From Pseudomonadota bacterium (GTDB lineage Bacteria > Pseudomonadota > Alphaproteobacteria > Rhodobacterales > Rhodobacteraceae): a DNA stretch of 64,000 nt. The notes below the pieces were generated by a model. It was not told the DNA's origin, searched no databases, and worked only from the letters and a program-made list of their open reading frames with translations. The stretch is from the NCBI GenBank assembly GCA_020161615.1, contig JAIUPD010000001.1, positions 62,001 to 126,000 on the forward strand, read 5' to 3'. The position numbers and the translations under genes were made by a program. How positions within the stretch are numbered: the first letter of the stretch is position 1; every line of letters starts with the position of its first letter. Of the stretch, positions 1 through 8,431 are shown in pieces.

Positions 1-1
1 G

Positions 2-433
2 GACCCGGTGACAGGCGCCGTCACCGGTGCGCCGGGAACCGACGGCTTGCCCGTCACGCCGGAAGGGGCCATCGAATCCCTGCAGCACGCGGGCATCGCC
101 TTCCAGGGCTCGGTCAACGAATATCTGTCGCTGGCCACGAAGTTCATCATCGCCTTCGGCCTCTGCTTCCAGCTGCCCGTCCTGCTCACGCTGATGGGCA
201 AGGCCGGGCTCGTCTCGGCCCAGGCGCTGAGGAACGGGCGCAAATGGGCGATCGTCGGCATCCTGGTGCTGGCCGCGCTCGCCACGCCGCCCGATGTCAT
301 CTCGCAGATCGTGCTCTTCTCGGTGGTCTATTCGCTCTATGAGATTTCGGTGATCCTGGTCGCCCGGGTCGAACGCAAGCGCAACGCCGATCTGATGGCC
401 GAGGGCCTGTTGGACCCCGAAGACCTGGAATAA
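2..433 (+). CDS. tatC: Sec-independent (twin-arginine) translocase subunit TatC, C-terminal part
   Basis: This is the 3' part of tatC; the gene begins before the window and the frame is open from base 2. TatC is the polytopic inner-membrane receptor that binds twin-arginine signal peptides with TatB and recruits TatA to export folded proteins. The 144 codons present hold the last periplasmic loop and the final membrane segments: a helix starting around [15 protein letters not shown], the family-typical FQLPVLL stretch, and a last hydrophobic pair around [12 protein letters not shown] and [15 protein letters not shown]. The acidic, cytoplasmic tail ends in PEDLE. The next gene starts 10 bases after the stop and may be co-transcribed. 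Family assignment is secure from the FxLPV motif and helix pattern; only the truncation limits it. Confidence 0.9.
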   Translation, partial: DPVTGAVTGAPGTDGLPVTPEGAIESLQHAGIAFQGSVNEYLSLATKFIIAFGLCFQLPVLLTLMGKAGLVSAQALRNGRKWAIVGILVLAALATPPDVISQIVLFSVVYSLYEISVILVARVERKRNADLMAEGLLDPEDLE

Positions 434-443
434 CCGCGACCCC

Positions 444-1286
444 ATGAGTGACCCGATCCTGACCCGCATCGCCGAGGCGCTGGAGCGCCTCAGCCCGCCC
501 CCCGCCGAGGCGCCCGATTTCACGGCCGCCGATGCCTTCGTCTGGCATACCGAGCCCGACCGGCTGGAGCCGGTGACCAAAGTGAGCCGCGTGCCGCTGG
601 CGCTGCTGCAGGGTATTGGCCGGGTGCAGGGGATCCTTCTGGAAAACACCCTGCAATTCGCGCGCGGCTTCGGGGCGAACAACGCGCTCCTCTGGGGCGC
701 ACGCGGGATGGGCAAGTCGTCGCTGGTCAAGGCGGTGCATGCCGAGGTTCTGGCCCAGGGCCTGCCCTGCACCCTGGTCGAGATCCAGCGCGAGGATCTG
801 CCCTCGGTCGGGCGGCTGCTGAACCACCTGCGGGCGGCGCCCGAGCGGCGGTTCGTCCTCTTCTGCGACGACCTCAGCTTTTCGCACGACGATACGCATT
901 ACAAATCGCTGAAGGCGGTGCTGGACGGCGGGATCGAGGGGCGGCCCTCGAACGTCATCCTCTACGCCACCTCGAACCGCCGCCACCTGATGCCCCGCGA
1001 CATGATCGAGAACGAGCGGTCCACGGCCATTTCGCCCTCCGAGGCGGTCGAGGAAAAGGTCTCGCTGTCCGACCGGTTCGGCCTCTGGCTGGGTTTCCAC
1101 CCCTGCACACAGGACGAATATCTGGCGATGATCGACGGCTATGTCGGCGCCTATGGGCTCAACGTGGACCCGGCGGTCCTGCGCGCCGAGGCCATCGAAT
1201 GGCAGGCGACGCGGGGCGGACGCTCGGGCCGGGTGGCCTGGCAGTTCTTCTGCGATCTGGCGGGGCGCATGGGCAAGGCGATCTGA
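444..1286 (+). CDS. DUF815-family AAA+ ATP-binding protein
   Basis: This 280-residue protein belongs to the DUF815 family of AAA-like ATPases, which are widespread in proteobacteria and have no firmly established role. A Walker A loop, GARGMGKSS, lies at residues 85-93, and a Walker B-like strand, FVLFCDDLSF, at 137-146. A sensor-1-like ILYATSNRR follows, and then the family-typical DRFGLWLGFHPC segment. There is no signal peptide or membrane segment, so it should be cytoplasmic. The gene sits 10 bases after tatC, a neighbourhood I know from other Rhodobacterales; this suggests co-transcription rather than a part in Tat export. The paired hairpins just downstream could end transcription. The fold is clear, the function is not. 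Confidence 0.85.
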   Translation: MSDPILTRIAEALERLSPPPAEAPDFTAADAFVWHTEPDRLEPVTKVSRVPLALLQGIGRVQGILLENTLQFARGFGANNALLWGARGMGKSSLVKAVHAEVLAQGLPCTLVEIQREDLPSVGRLLNHLRAAPERRFVLFCDDLSFSHDDTHYKSLKAVLDGGIEGRPSNVILYATSNRRHLMPRDMIENERSTAISPSEAVEEKVSLSDRFGLWLGFHPCTQDEYLAMIDGYVGAYGLNVDPAVLRAEAIEWQATRGGRSGRVAWQFFCDLAGRMGKAI

Positions 1287-1298
1287 ACCGCCCTGCAT

Positions 1299-1351
1299 GG
1301 TGGGTTGAAAACCCACCCTACGGGGGCTGTCGGGTGGGTTTTCAACCCACC
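1299..1351. repeat. Pair of GGTGGGTT-N3-AACCCACC hairpins between convergent genes
   Basis: Two perfect 8-bp-stem hairpins with three-base loops lie at 1299-1317 (loop GAA) and 1333-1351 (loop TTC, the complement), so the second is an inverted copy of the first. They fill the 75-base gap between the convergent DUF815 and DUF1499 genes and could act as a bidirectional terminator, although no T-run follows. The same hairpin type recurs at 12856-12874 and 53829-54111, so it is an interspersed family. Confidence 0.8.
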
Positions 1352-1361
1352 TTGGCGCCCC

Positions 1362-1790
1362 TCACTCCGGCAACCACCGCGCCAGCCGCGCCTGGTTCAC
1401 CCCCCGGTCGCCATATCCGAACCGCGAGCGCGAAAAGGCGACGATCCGCGTGCCCTCGCCCTCGGGAATGAGCCGGATCGACACGTAATCGGGATAGCGC
1501 ATCAGCGCCGTGCGCGCGATCCAGGTGGTTCCCGCTCCATCCTCGGCCAGCACCACGGCGCCTTCCGCCCGGGCGCGTCGGGCGATGAGGGCTGCGGCCT
1601 CAGCGCTGGGCAGGGCGACCAGCCGGTCGATCCGGGCGAAATTCGGCGATGTCGGATCCGGCGCGGTCAGCGGATCGACATGCCAGCGTCCCGGGTCCGA
1701 AGGCGCCAGGCGGACATAGGCGGCGAAGCCCAGGCCCAGGGCGATCAGACAGACGACAAGCAGCGCTAGAAGGGTCATCGCTCGGGACAT
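1362..1790 (-). CDS. DUF1499 domain protein, membrane-anchored
   Basis: This 142-residue protein has an N-terminal hydrophobic segment (TLLALLVVCLIALGLGFAAYV) that reads as a membrane anchor or uncleaved signal. A soluble domain follows that ends in RYPDYVSIRLIP, TRIVAFSRSRFGYGDRGVN and ARLARWL, the conserved core of DUF1499, a family of unknown function. I chose the ATG at 1790 because AGAGG stands five bases before it; the longer open frame adds 30 residues with no ribosome site. It is the only gene in the 1.3-1.9 kb segment on this strand, convergent with the DUF815 gene. The family call is good; no function can be given. Confidence 0.8.
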   Translation of the reverse strand: MSRAMTLLALLVVCLIALGLGFAAYVRLAPSDPGRWHVDPLTAPDPTSPNFARIDRLVALPSAEAAALIARRARAEGAVVLAEDGAGTTWIARTALMRYPDYVSIRLIPEGEGTRIVAFSRSRFGYGDRGVNQARLARWLPE

Positions 1791-1910
1791 GCCAACCTCT
1801 GTCGCGCGGTGCGCCAGTGCCCGCTCTCGGGGATATCCTAACACCGGGTAAACGGCCGCTGCCAAGCCCTTGATTCCCAAAGGGCCGAAAACTGTCCCAT
1901 GCGTGGGACA

Positions 1911-2876
1911 TCAGCCCTTTCGCCGGGTCCAGGCCCAGAGGCAGAGGATCTCCATCGCCACATGCGCCCCCGCGATGGCCGTGGCCCCCGTGCTGTCATA
2001 GGGCGGGCTCACCTCGACCACATCGCCGCCGGTCAGCCGGATCCCCGCCAGCCCCCGCAGGATCGCCGCCGCCTGCCAGCTGGCCAGCCCGCCCCAGACT
2101 GGCGTGCCCGTGCCGGGCGCGAAAGCGGGGTCCAGCGCGTCGATGTCGAAGGTGAGGTAGCAGGGCCCGTCGCCCACGATCTCCTTCACCCGCGCCGCCA
2201 CCGCCGCCGGCCCCATCTGATGCACCGCGGGCGCGTCGATGACGTTGACGCCCAGATAATCCTCGCATTCCGTGCGGATGCCGATCTGCACCGAATGCGC
2301 GGGATCGACCAACCCCTTCTTCACCGCCTTGTAATAGAAGGTGCCGTGGTCGATCCGCTCGAAATCGTCGTCGGCCCAGAGGTCGGAATGCGCGTCGAAG
2401 GTGATGACCCTGAGCGGCCCGAACCGCTCGGCATGGGCTTCCAGGATCGGCAGGGTGATCGAATGGTCGCCCCCCAGCACCAGCGAGCCGCAGCCCGCAT
2501 CCAGAATGCCGCCGATATGGCGCTTCAGCGCGGCCGGGAATTCCGAGGTCTTGGCATAATCGAAGGCCAGATCCCCGTAATCCACGACGCTGAACTCGCC
2601 CAGCGGATCGAAGCCCCAGCCATAGGGCGGGTCATAGGGCTGCAGGGTCGAGGCCTCGCGGATCGCGCGCGGGCCGAAGCGGGTGCCGGTCCGATGCGTC
2701 ACCGCCTGATCGAAGGGCACACCCGTAACGGCCAGATCGGCGCCGGTCAGATCCTTGGTATAGGCCCGGCGGAGGAAACTCACGGCGCCGCCAAAGGCAT
2801 TCTCGTAACTCAGGCCCCGCCGGTCGGTGCGGGTGAAGGCCCCGTCAACCTCGGTCTTTGCGTCTTCCAGCGCCAT
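1911..2876 (-). CDS. speB: Agmatinase (ureohydrolase family)
   Basis: This is a Mn-dependent ureohydrolase of 321 residues, most likely agmatinase, which splits agmatine into putrescine and urea. The ureohydrolase metal-binding signatures are present in order: GGDHSIT, FDAHSDLW and FDIDALDPAFAPGTGTP. The early GTRFGPRAIREAS motif is also typical of agmatinases, and the length fits. I placed the start at the ATG at 2876, which is preceded by AGGGG at good spacing, and not at the longer open frame. It is divergent from glmU. Related enzymes (guanidinopropionase, guanidinobutyrase, formiminoglutamase) share these motifs, so the substrate is inferred. With the ornithine decarboxylase at 48-49 kb, the organism seems to have two routes to putrescine. 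Confidence 0.85.
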   Translation of the reverse strand: MALEDAKTEVDGAFTRTDRRGLSYENAFGGAVSFLRRAYTKDLTGADLAVTGVPFDQAVTHRTGTRFGPRAIREASTLQPYDPPYGWGFDPLGEFSVVDYGDLAFDYAKTSEFPAALKRHIGGILDAGCGSLVLGGDHSITLPILEAHAERFGPLRVITFDAHSDLWADDDFERIDHGTFYYKAVKKGLVDPAHSVQIGIRTECEDYLGVNVIDAPAVHQMGPAAVAARVKEIVGDGPCYLTFDIDALDPAFAPGTGTPVWGGLASWQAAAILRGLAGIRLTGGDVVEVSPPYDSTGATAIAGAHVAMEILCLWAWTRRKG

Positions 2877-2999
2877 CCCAAGCCCCTTTTTCGTTGCCTC
2901 CGGCAGGGGACCAAAAGCCGCCCGCAAAGGCAAGCGGGCAATTCCGGGCGGGGTTTTGCCTGTGTTTCAGACTGTCACGCGCTGTGATCGCCGGGAATC

Positions 3000-3027
3000 T
3001 TGCATTGGCCCCATGACACGGTAAAAC
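3000..3027 (+). promoter_or_regulatory. Candidate sigma-70-type promoter of glmU-glmS
   Basis: In the gap between divergent speB and glmU, TTGCAT (3000-3005) and TAAAAC (3022-3027) are separated by 16 bases and lie about 27 bases before the glmU ATG. It is the best housekeeping-like match in the gap. Spacing is slightly short and the assignment is by eye only. Confidence 0.35.
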
Positions 3028-3053
3028 GGGCGCGAATTTAGAGCAGGAATAGC

Positions 3054-4406
3054 ATGTCCATATCCTTAGTCATTCTCGCCGCCGGCATGGGAAGCCGGAT
3101 GAATTCCGCACGGCCCAAGGTTCTTCATCCGATCGGCGGGGCGCCGCTTCTGGCCCATGCCATGCGCGCGGGCGACAGTCTGGAACCCGAACGCGTCGTG
3201 GTCGTCACCGGCCATGGGGCCGAGGCCGTGGCGAAGGCCGCGAAAGCCGCCAATCCCGAGGTGCTGATCGCCCATCAGGCCGAGCAGCTGGGCACCGCGC
3301 ATGCGGTCGCCCAGGCGCGCGAGGCGCTGGCGGGGTTCACCGGCGATGTGGTGATCCTGTACGGCGACACCCCCTTCGTCAGCCCCGAGACACTGGAGCG
3401 GATGTGCGAGGCGCGCGCGCGTCACGCCGTCGTGGTGCTGGGTTTCGAAGCCGCCGATGCGGGGCGCTATGGCCGGCTGGTCCTGAATGGCGAGATGCTG
3501 GAGCGGATCGTCGAATTCAAGGACGCGACCGAGGCGGAGCGGGCGATCACGCTGTGCAACTCGGGCGTGGTCTGCGCCGATGCATCGGTACTTTTCCAAC
3601 TTATCGACAGCGTAGGCAACCAGAATGCCGCGGGCGAGTATTACTTGACCGACATTGTGGCGATTGCCAGACAAAAGGGCCTCAGCGTCGGCGCGGTGCG
3701 CTGCGACGAGGCCGAGACGCTGGGCATCAACACCCGCGCGGAACTTGCCGCGGCCGAGGTCGCCTTCCAGACCCGCGCCCGGGCCGAGGCGCTGGAGAAC
3801 GGTGTCACGCTGATCGCGCCCGAGACGATCTATTTCTCGCTGGATACGGTGATCGGGCGCGACGCGGTGGTCGGCCCGAACGTGGTCTTCGCCCCGGGCG
3901 TCACCGTCGAAAGCGATGCGACGATCCGCGCCTTCTGCCATCTGGAGGGCTGCCATGTCAGCCGCGGCGCGACGGTCGGTCCCTTCGCCCGGCTGCGGCC
4001 CGACGCCTATCTGGCCGAGGATGTGCATGTCGGCAATTTCGTCGAGATCAAGAACGCCAATATCGACGAGGGCGCCAAGGTCAATCACCTGACCTATATC
4101 GGCGACGCGGATGTGGGCGAGGGATCGAATATCGGCGCGGGCACCGTCACCTGCAATTACGACGGTGTGTTCAAGCACCGCACCACCATCGGCAAGAACG
4201 TGTTCGTGGGCTCGGACACGATGCTGGTGGCGCCGGTGCGGCTGGGCGACGGGGCGATGACCGGCTCGGGCTCGGTCATCACCGAGGACGTGCCGGCGGG
4301 GGCGCTGGCGCTGGGCCGCGCCCGGCAGGAGAACAAGCCGGGCCTCGCGACCCGGCTGATGGAACGTCTCAGGGCCAAGAAGGCCGCGGCAAAGAAAGAG
4401 GTCTGA
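3054..4406 (+). CDS. glmU: Bifunctional UDP-GlcNAc pyrophosphorylase / glucosamine-1-phosphate N-acetyltransferase
   Basis: GlmU makes UDP-N-acetylglucosamine for peptidoglycan and lipopolysaccharide: the C-terminal half acetylates glucosamine-1-phosphate and the N-terminal half transfers UMP. The nucleotidyltransferase signature LAAGMGSRM (residues 8-16) with Lys22 opens the protein. The C-terminal third is a left-handed beta-helix made of hexapeptide repeats (for example VGPNVVFAPGVTV and IGAGTVTCNYDG) and carries the acetyltransferase residues around KVNHLTYIGD. At 450 residues it has the normal family length. The start ATG has a modest AGCAGGA upstream. glmS begins 4 bases after the stop, so the two consecutive pathway enzymes form an operon. 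Confidence 0.97.
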   Translation: MSISLVILAAGMGSRMNSARPKVLHPIGGAPLLAHAMRAGDSLEPERVVVVTGHGAEAVAKAAKAANPEVLIAHQAEQLGTAHAVAQAREALAGFTGDVVILYGDTPFVSPETLERMCEARARHAVVVLGFEAADAGRYGRLVLNGEMLERIVEFKDATEAERAITLCNSGVVCADASVLFQLIDSVGNQNAAGEYYLTDIVAIARQKGLSVGAVRCDEAETLGINTRAELAAAEVAFQTRARAEALENGVTLIAPETIYFSLDTVIGRDAVVGPNVVFAPGVTVESDATIRAFCHLEGCHVSRGATVGPFARLRPDAYLAEDVHVGNFVEIKNANIDEGAKVNHLTYIGDADVGEGSNIGAGTVTCNYDGVFKHRTTIGKNVFVGSDTMLVAPVRLGDGAMTGSGSVITEDVPAGALALGRARQENKPGLATRLMERLRAKKAAAKKEV

Positions 4407-4410
4407 TCTC

Positions 4411-6228
4411 ATGTGCGGGATTGTGGGCGTTCTGGGAACGCACGAAGTGGCTCCGCTGATCCTCGAGTCGCTCAAGCGGCTGGAGTACCGGGGATACGAT
4501 AGCGCCGGGATCGCCACGGTGAACACCGGGCGGCTGGATCGCCGCAGGGCCGTGGGCAAGCTGATCAACCTGTCGGACCTGCTGGTGCACGAGCCGCTGG
4601 CGGGCAAGGCGGGGATCGGCCACACGCGCTGGGCCACCCATGGCGAGGCGAATGTGAAGAATGCGCATCCGCACAGCTCGGGCCCGGTGACGGTGGTGCA
4701 TAACGGCATCATCGAGAATTTCCGCACCCTGCGCGAGGAACTGGCGGCGGTCGGGCTGGGTCACGAGACCGACACCGACACCGAAACCATCGCCCTGCTG
4801 ACCCGGCACCTGATGGAGCAGGGCCTGGACCCCGAGGCGGCCGTGCGCGAGACGCTGGCGCGGCTGGACGGGGCCTTTGCGCTGGCCTTCATCTTTGAAG
4901 GGCAGGACGATCTGATGATCGGCGCCCGCAAGGGCTCGCCCCTGGCGGTGGGCTGGGGCGATGGCGAGATGTATCTGGGGTCGGATGCGATCGCGCTGGC
5001 GCCGATGACCGACCGCATCACCTATCTGGACGAGGGCGACTGGGTCGTTCTGACCCGCGGCGGTGCCACGTTCTACGATTTCGCGGGCAACCGCGTGAAT
5101 CGCGACGTCACGGTCATCCGGCTGGACCAGGCTCGCGTCGACAAGGGCGGCCACCGGCATTTCATGGCCAAGGAAATCGCCGAGCAGCCCTCGGTCCTGG
5201 GGGCCGGCCTGGCGTTCCACCTGTCGCCCGATGGCAAGACCATCGCCTTCCCGCCCGAGGTGGATTTCCGCGGCATCGACCGGGTGACGATGGTCGCTTG
5301 CGGCACCGGCCATTATGCGACGCAGGTGGCGAAATACTGGTTCGAACAGATCGCGGGCCTGCCCTGCGATACCGATATCGCCAGCGAGTTCCGTTACCGC
5401 GAGCCGGTGCTGAGCGAGAAGGGCATGGGCATCTTCGTCAGCCAGTCGGGCGAGACCGCCGACACGCTGGCGGCGCTGCGCTATGTCGACGGCAAGCTGA
5501 GCCGCACGGTTGGCGTGGTCAACGTCTCGACCTCGTCCATCGCGCGGGAATCGGATGTGGCGCTGCCGATCCTGGCGGGACCCGAGATCAGCGTGGCCTC
5601 GACCAAGGGCTTCACGGCGCAGCTGCTGGTCCTCCTGCTGCTGGCGCTGAAGGCCGCGCATGACCGTGGGAAGCTGGACGATGCGGGCCTGGCCGAGAAG
5701 CTGGCCGAACTGCGCATGCTGCCGGGGATCCTGGCGCAGGCGCTGGACCGCGAGGCCGAGATCGAGGCGCTGGCGCACAAGATCTCCAGCGCCAAGGACG
5801 TGCTGTTCCTGGGCCGCGGCGTGATGTATCCGCTGGCGCTGGAAGCGGCGCTGAAGCTCAAGGAACTGAGCTATATCCACGCCGAGGGCTATGCCTCGGG
5901 CGAACTGAAGCACGGCCCCATCGCGCTGATCGACGAGGTGATGCCGGTGGTGGTGCTGGCGCCCCGTGACGCGCTCTATGACAAGACCGTCTCGAACATG
6001 CAGGAAGTCATGGCCCGGCTGGGTAAGGTCATCCTGATCTCGGACCGCAAGGGTCTGGACGAGGCGGGCAAGGTCTGGGGCACGCTCGCCATGCCCAATG
6101 TGCCGAACCTGATCGCGCCCATCGTCTATGCGGTGCCGGCGCAGATGCTGGCCTATCACACCGCCCTGGCCCGTGGCACCGATGTCGACCAGCCGCGCAA
6201 CCTGGCGAAATCGGTGACGGTGGAGTGA
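4411..6228 (+). CDS. glmS: Glutamine--fructose-6-phosphate aminotransferase (isomerizing)
   Basis: GlmS makes glucosamine-6-phosphate from fructose-6-phosphate and glutamine, the first committed step of hexosamine synthesis. The N-terminal class II glutamine amidotransferase domain starts with MCGIVGVLG, with Cys2 as nucleophile, followed by GHTRWATHG and HNGIIEN. Two SIS domains follow, marked by CGTGHYAT, SQSGETADT and GRGVMYPLALE. The C-terminus ends LAKSVTVE, the conserved tail that closes the active site. The length of 605 residues is standard. With only 4 bases between glmU and glmS there is no room for a glmS ribozyme; expression probably depends on the glmU promoter. Confidence 0.97.
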   Translation: MCGIVGVLGTHEVAPLILESLKRLEYRGYDSAGIATVNTGRLDRRRAVGKLINLSDLLVHEPLAGKAGIGHTRWATHGEANVKNAHPHSSGPVTVVHNGIIENFRTLREELAAVGLGHETDTDTETIALLTRHLMEQGLDPEAAVRETLARLDGAFALAFIFEGQDDLMIGARKGSPLAVGWGDGEMYLGSDAIALAPMTDRITYLDEGDWVVLTRGGATFYDFAGNRVNRDVTVIRLDQARVDKGGHRHFMAKEIAEQPSVLGAGLAFHLSPDGKTIAFPPEVDFRGIDRVTMVACGTGHYATQVAKYWFEQIAGLPCDTDIASEFRYREPVLSEKGMGIFVSQSGETADTLAALRYVDGKLSRTVGVVNVSTSSIARESDVALPILAGPEISVASTKGFTAQLLVLLLLALKAAHDRGKLDDAGLAEKLAELRMLPGILAQALDREAEIEALAHKISSAKDVLFLGRGVMYPLALEAALKLKELSYIHAEGYASGELKHGPIALIDEVMPVVVLAPRDALYDKTVSNMQEVMARLGKVILISDRKGLDEAGKVWGTLAMPNVPNLIAPIVYAVPAQMLAYHTALARGTDVDQPRNLAKSVTVE

Positions 6229-6260
6229 GCTGAGACCGCGCCCGGCGACAGGGCGCAGGC

Positions 6261-6303
6261 GACCCTCTGCGGCCCGTTCCGGGCGGCAGGGGGTCTTTGC
6301 TCT
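6261..6303 (+). terminator. Hairpin terminator after glmUS
   Basis: An imperfect 16-bp stem (GACCCTCTGC... at 6261-6276 against 6280-6295, loop TTC) is followed by TTTGCTCT. It lies 33 bases after the glmS stop and is the likely end of the glmU-glmS transcript. The rest of the 224-base gap before the next gene shows nothing I recognise. Confidence 0.55.
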
Positions 6304-6452
6304 GCTGGCGCCGCCATATCCCCGGCAGTCGGGCGCTGCGCACCGGCTGCGAAGGCGCCACCCGCTTCGACCGGGACCGGTCCTGCGGCCCGTCGTGATC
6401 CGGTGGGCCCTGCCGGGCGTATCTCTGGCATCAATGCCCCCGGAGGTCGCCC

Positions 6453-6974
6453 ATGCTCACCCGCCGCCTTGTCATCCTCGCCGCGCCGCTGCTCGCCGCG
6501 GGCTGCGCCGTCCGTCCCGAGGCGCCGGACACCGCCGGTCCCCTGACCCTGCCCGAGGTCTTCACCGGCGAGGTCCGGGGCCGCGGGGTCTTCCGCGTCG
6601 ATCTGACCGGCGCCGAGCGGCGCTTCACCGCGCGCCTGCACGGGCGGATGCAGGGCGAAAGGCTGATCGTGGCCGAGGATTTCCTCTATGACGACGGCCA
6701 GACCGGCCGCCTCACCTGGGTTTTCGAGCCCGCCGGGCCCGGACGCTGGACGGGGCGGCGCGAGGATACGGTGGGCCTGGCCGAGGTGGTCGAGGAAGGC
6801 GAGACGATCCGCATGGAGTATACCGCCGATTTCGAATCGCTCGAGGGCGTGACGCGGCTCGCCTTTTCGGACGTGATCTATCGCGCGCCGGGGGGATTGG
6901 TTATCAACGAAGCCATCGTGCGGCGCTGGGGGATCCCCGTGGGCCGCGTCCGCTTCGAAATGACCCGAGCATGA
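6453..6974 (+). CDS. DUF3833-family lipoprotein
   Basis: This 173-residue protein starts with a classic lipoprotein signal: MLTRRLVILAAPLLAAGC, with lipobox LAAGC and Cys18 as the lipidation site. The mature part matches the DUF3833 pattern (FxGxxxGxGVFRVDLTG, FLYDDGQTGRLTWVF, ADFESLEGVTRLAFSDVIYR), a family of envelope proteins of unknown function. GGAGG stands six bases before the ATG. The stop overlaps the start of the alkD-like gene by ATGA, so the two are translationally coupled. The pairing of an envelope lipoprotein with a repair protein has no obvious functional logic; it may simply be an operon of convenience. Confidence 0.78.
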   Translation: MLTRRLVILAAPLLAAGCAVRPEAPDTAGPLTLPEVFTGEVRGRGVFRVDLTGAERRFTARLHGRMQGERLIVAEDFLYDDGQTGRLTWVFEPAGPGRWTGRREDTVGLAEVVEEGETIRMEYTADFESLEGVTRLAFSDVIYRAPGGLVINEAIVRRWGIPVGRVRFEMTRA

Positions 6975-7654
6975 TTGATCCAGAGACCGCATTTTCCCGC
7001 CTGCACGCCCAGGCAGACCCCGCCCGCGCCGCCGAGATGCGCGCCTATCACAAGGTGGACCGGATCTATCTGGGCCTGTCGAACCCACAGATCGACGCGC
7101 TGGTCGCCGAATGGCGGGCGGTTTGCAGCGTCGAGGAGCGCGTGGCGCTGGCCGGCGCGCTCTGGGCCAGCGACATCCATGAGGCGATGATCGCGGCGGC
7201 CAAGCTGCTGACCCAGGCCCGGTTGCGGCCCGATGCCGCGGCCTGGGCGCTGATCGCCGACTGGGCCGAGGGATTCCTGGGCTGGGCCGTTGCCGATACC
7301 GCCGCCGCGGCGGGTAGCCGCCGGCTGGTCGCCGATCCGTCGCGGCTCGACCAGGTGGAGGGCTGGACGCAGCATCCCAACATGTTCACCCGCCGCGCCG
7401 CTCTGGTCATGACCCTGCCCTGGGCCCGGCTCAACCACCCGAAAGAGGCGGATCTGGCGATACGCGAGCGGGTATTGGGCTGGGCCGCGCTCTATGCCAA
7501 CGACCGCGACTGGTTCATTCAGAAGGCAGTGGGCTGGTGGCTGCGCGATCTGTCGAAACATGATGCCGACCGGACCCGGGCCTGGATCGCCGATCATGGC
7601 GACCGGCTGAAGCCCTTCGCCCGCAAGGAAGCCCTGCGGCTGCTGCCGGCGTAA
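6971..7654 (+). CDS. DNA alkylation repair protein, AlkD-like HEAT-repeat glycosylase
   Basis: The 227-residue sequence has the AlkD/DNA alkylation-repair layout: an N-terminal YHKVDRIYLGLSNPQIDAL segment, successive HEAT-like helical pairs, and the conserved C-terminal DRDWFIQKAVGWWLRDLSKHD, followed by AWIADHGDRLKPFARKEALRLL. AlkD enzymes remove bulky N3- and N7-alkylpurines from DNA. The start overlaps the lipoprotein stop (ATGA). The assignment to the AlkD-like superfamily is good; activity on a given lesion cannot be told from sequence. Confidence 0.85.
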   Translation: MIDPETAFSRLHAQADPARAAEMRAYHKVDRIYLGLSNPQIDALVAEWRAVCSVEERVALAGALWASDIHEAMIAAAKLLTQARLRPDAAAWALIADWAEGFLGWAVADTAAAAGSRRLVADPSRLDQVEGWTQHPNMFTRRAALVMTLPWARLNHPKEADLAIRERVLGWAALYANDRDWFIQKAVGWWLRDLSKHDADRTRAWIADHGDRLKPFARKEALRLLPA

Positions 7655-7657
7655 GCG

Positions 7658-7990
7658 GCGGGAGGCGCGCGCCCACCCGCCCACCTCGCGCGCCTCCCGC
7701 CGCGGAGGGTTCGGCGCTTGTTGCGGTCCCGGGGGGCCAGCCCCCCGGACCCCCCCCCGCGTATTTTTGGCAAAGTGAGGGGAAGGGTCGCGCGCCCGGT
7801 CAGGCGCTCGCTTCGGTCTTCACATCTTTTAAAGAGGGTGAGGGCCGCCCGGACGAGGCGCCCGTGGCGCGTCGTCAGGCCCGAGGGCCAGGTGCGCAGG
7901 CGCGCGGGGCCGGACCAGGCGCCTGGGGCCAGGCGGAGGCAGATGGCCCTCCTCTTCTTGGGCGGGGCGGAAGGGGCGAGGGCGAAACCC
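7658..7990. repeat. Intergenic repeat module, copy A (related to 57681-58089)
   Basis: The 339-base gap between alkD and doxX holds no gene. It starts with a 14-bp-stem inverted repeat (GGCGGGAGGCGCGC ... GCGCGCCTCCCGCC). A GGGGGGCCAGCCCCCC palindrome and the string GTATTTTTGGCAAAGTGAGG follow. This first ~115 bases is almost identical to 57690-57815, in the same orientation relative to the + strand. The remainder shares shorter blocks with that copy (CGCCCGGACxAGGCGCC, GCGCGTCGTCAGGCCCGA). Confidence 0.8.
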
Positions 7991-7993
7991 CTG

Positions 7994-8431
7994 CTATCTG
8001 TCGAGTCCCAGCGCCCGGTCGACCGAGACCCGGCCGGGTCCATAGGCCAGCACCGCCAGCAGGCTTGCCGCCCAGGTACCGTGCAGCACCCAGGCCTCGG
8101 GATAGACGAAGATCTGGATCACGGCCGTCATCGCCAGCAGCCCCGCAGCCGACAGCCGCGTGCAGAGCCCCGTGATGATCAGAACCGAAAACGCATGCTC
8201 GCCGAGCGTGGCCAGCACCGCGGCCCAATCCGGGGGGATCAGGGGCAGGGCGTATTCGTGTTCGAAGAGGTAAAAGGTCGAGGGTTTGATCGAGACTCCC
8301 TCGACCTTCGTCCGCGCCGACAGCCAGAAGGTCACGCCGACGAAGGCCCGCGCGGCGAGTTGCACCAGATCGGCGGGGACCAACCGTCCGGCGCGGGCAT
8401 TGGCTGACAGGATCCGGCTGGGCAGGGTCAT
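7994..8431 (-). CDS. DoxX-family membrane protein of the bufferin operon
   Basis: This is a 145-residue integral membrane protein of the DoxX family with about four hydrophobic segments: the LVQLAARAFVGVTFWLSARTKV opening, then stretches around WAAVLATLGEHAFSVLIITG, LSAAGLLAMTAVIQIFVYP and WAASLLAVLAYGPG. DoxX proteins are commonly found at the end of DUF692/DUF2063 (bufferin-type) operons, and this gene overlaps bufC by ATGA, so it is the fourth cistron of bufA-bufB-bufC-doxX. A role in membrane redox or copper handling is inferred from context only. Confidence 0.85.
   Translation of the reverse strand: MTLPSRILSANARAGRLVPADLVQLAARAFVGVTFWLSARTKVEGVSIKPSTFYLFEHEYALPLIPPDWAAVLATLGEHAFSVLIITGLCTRLSAAGLLAMTAVIQIFVYPEAWVLHGTWAASLLAVLAYGPGRVSVDRALGLDR

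Noticed and set aside
4407-4410. glmS ribozyme
   Set aside because: Only four bases separate glmU and glmS, so there is no room for the ribozyme.
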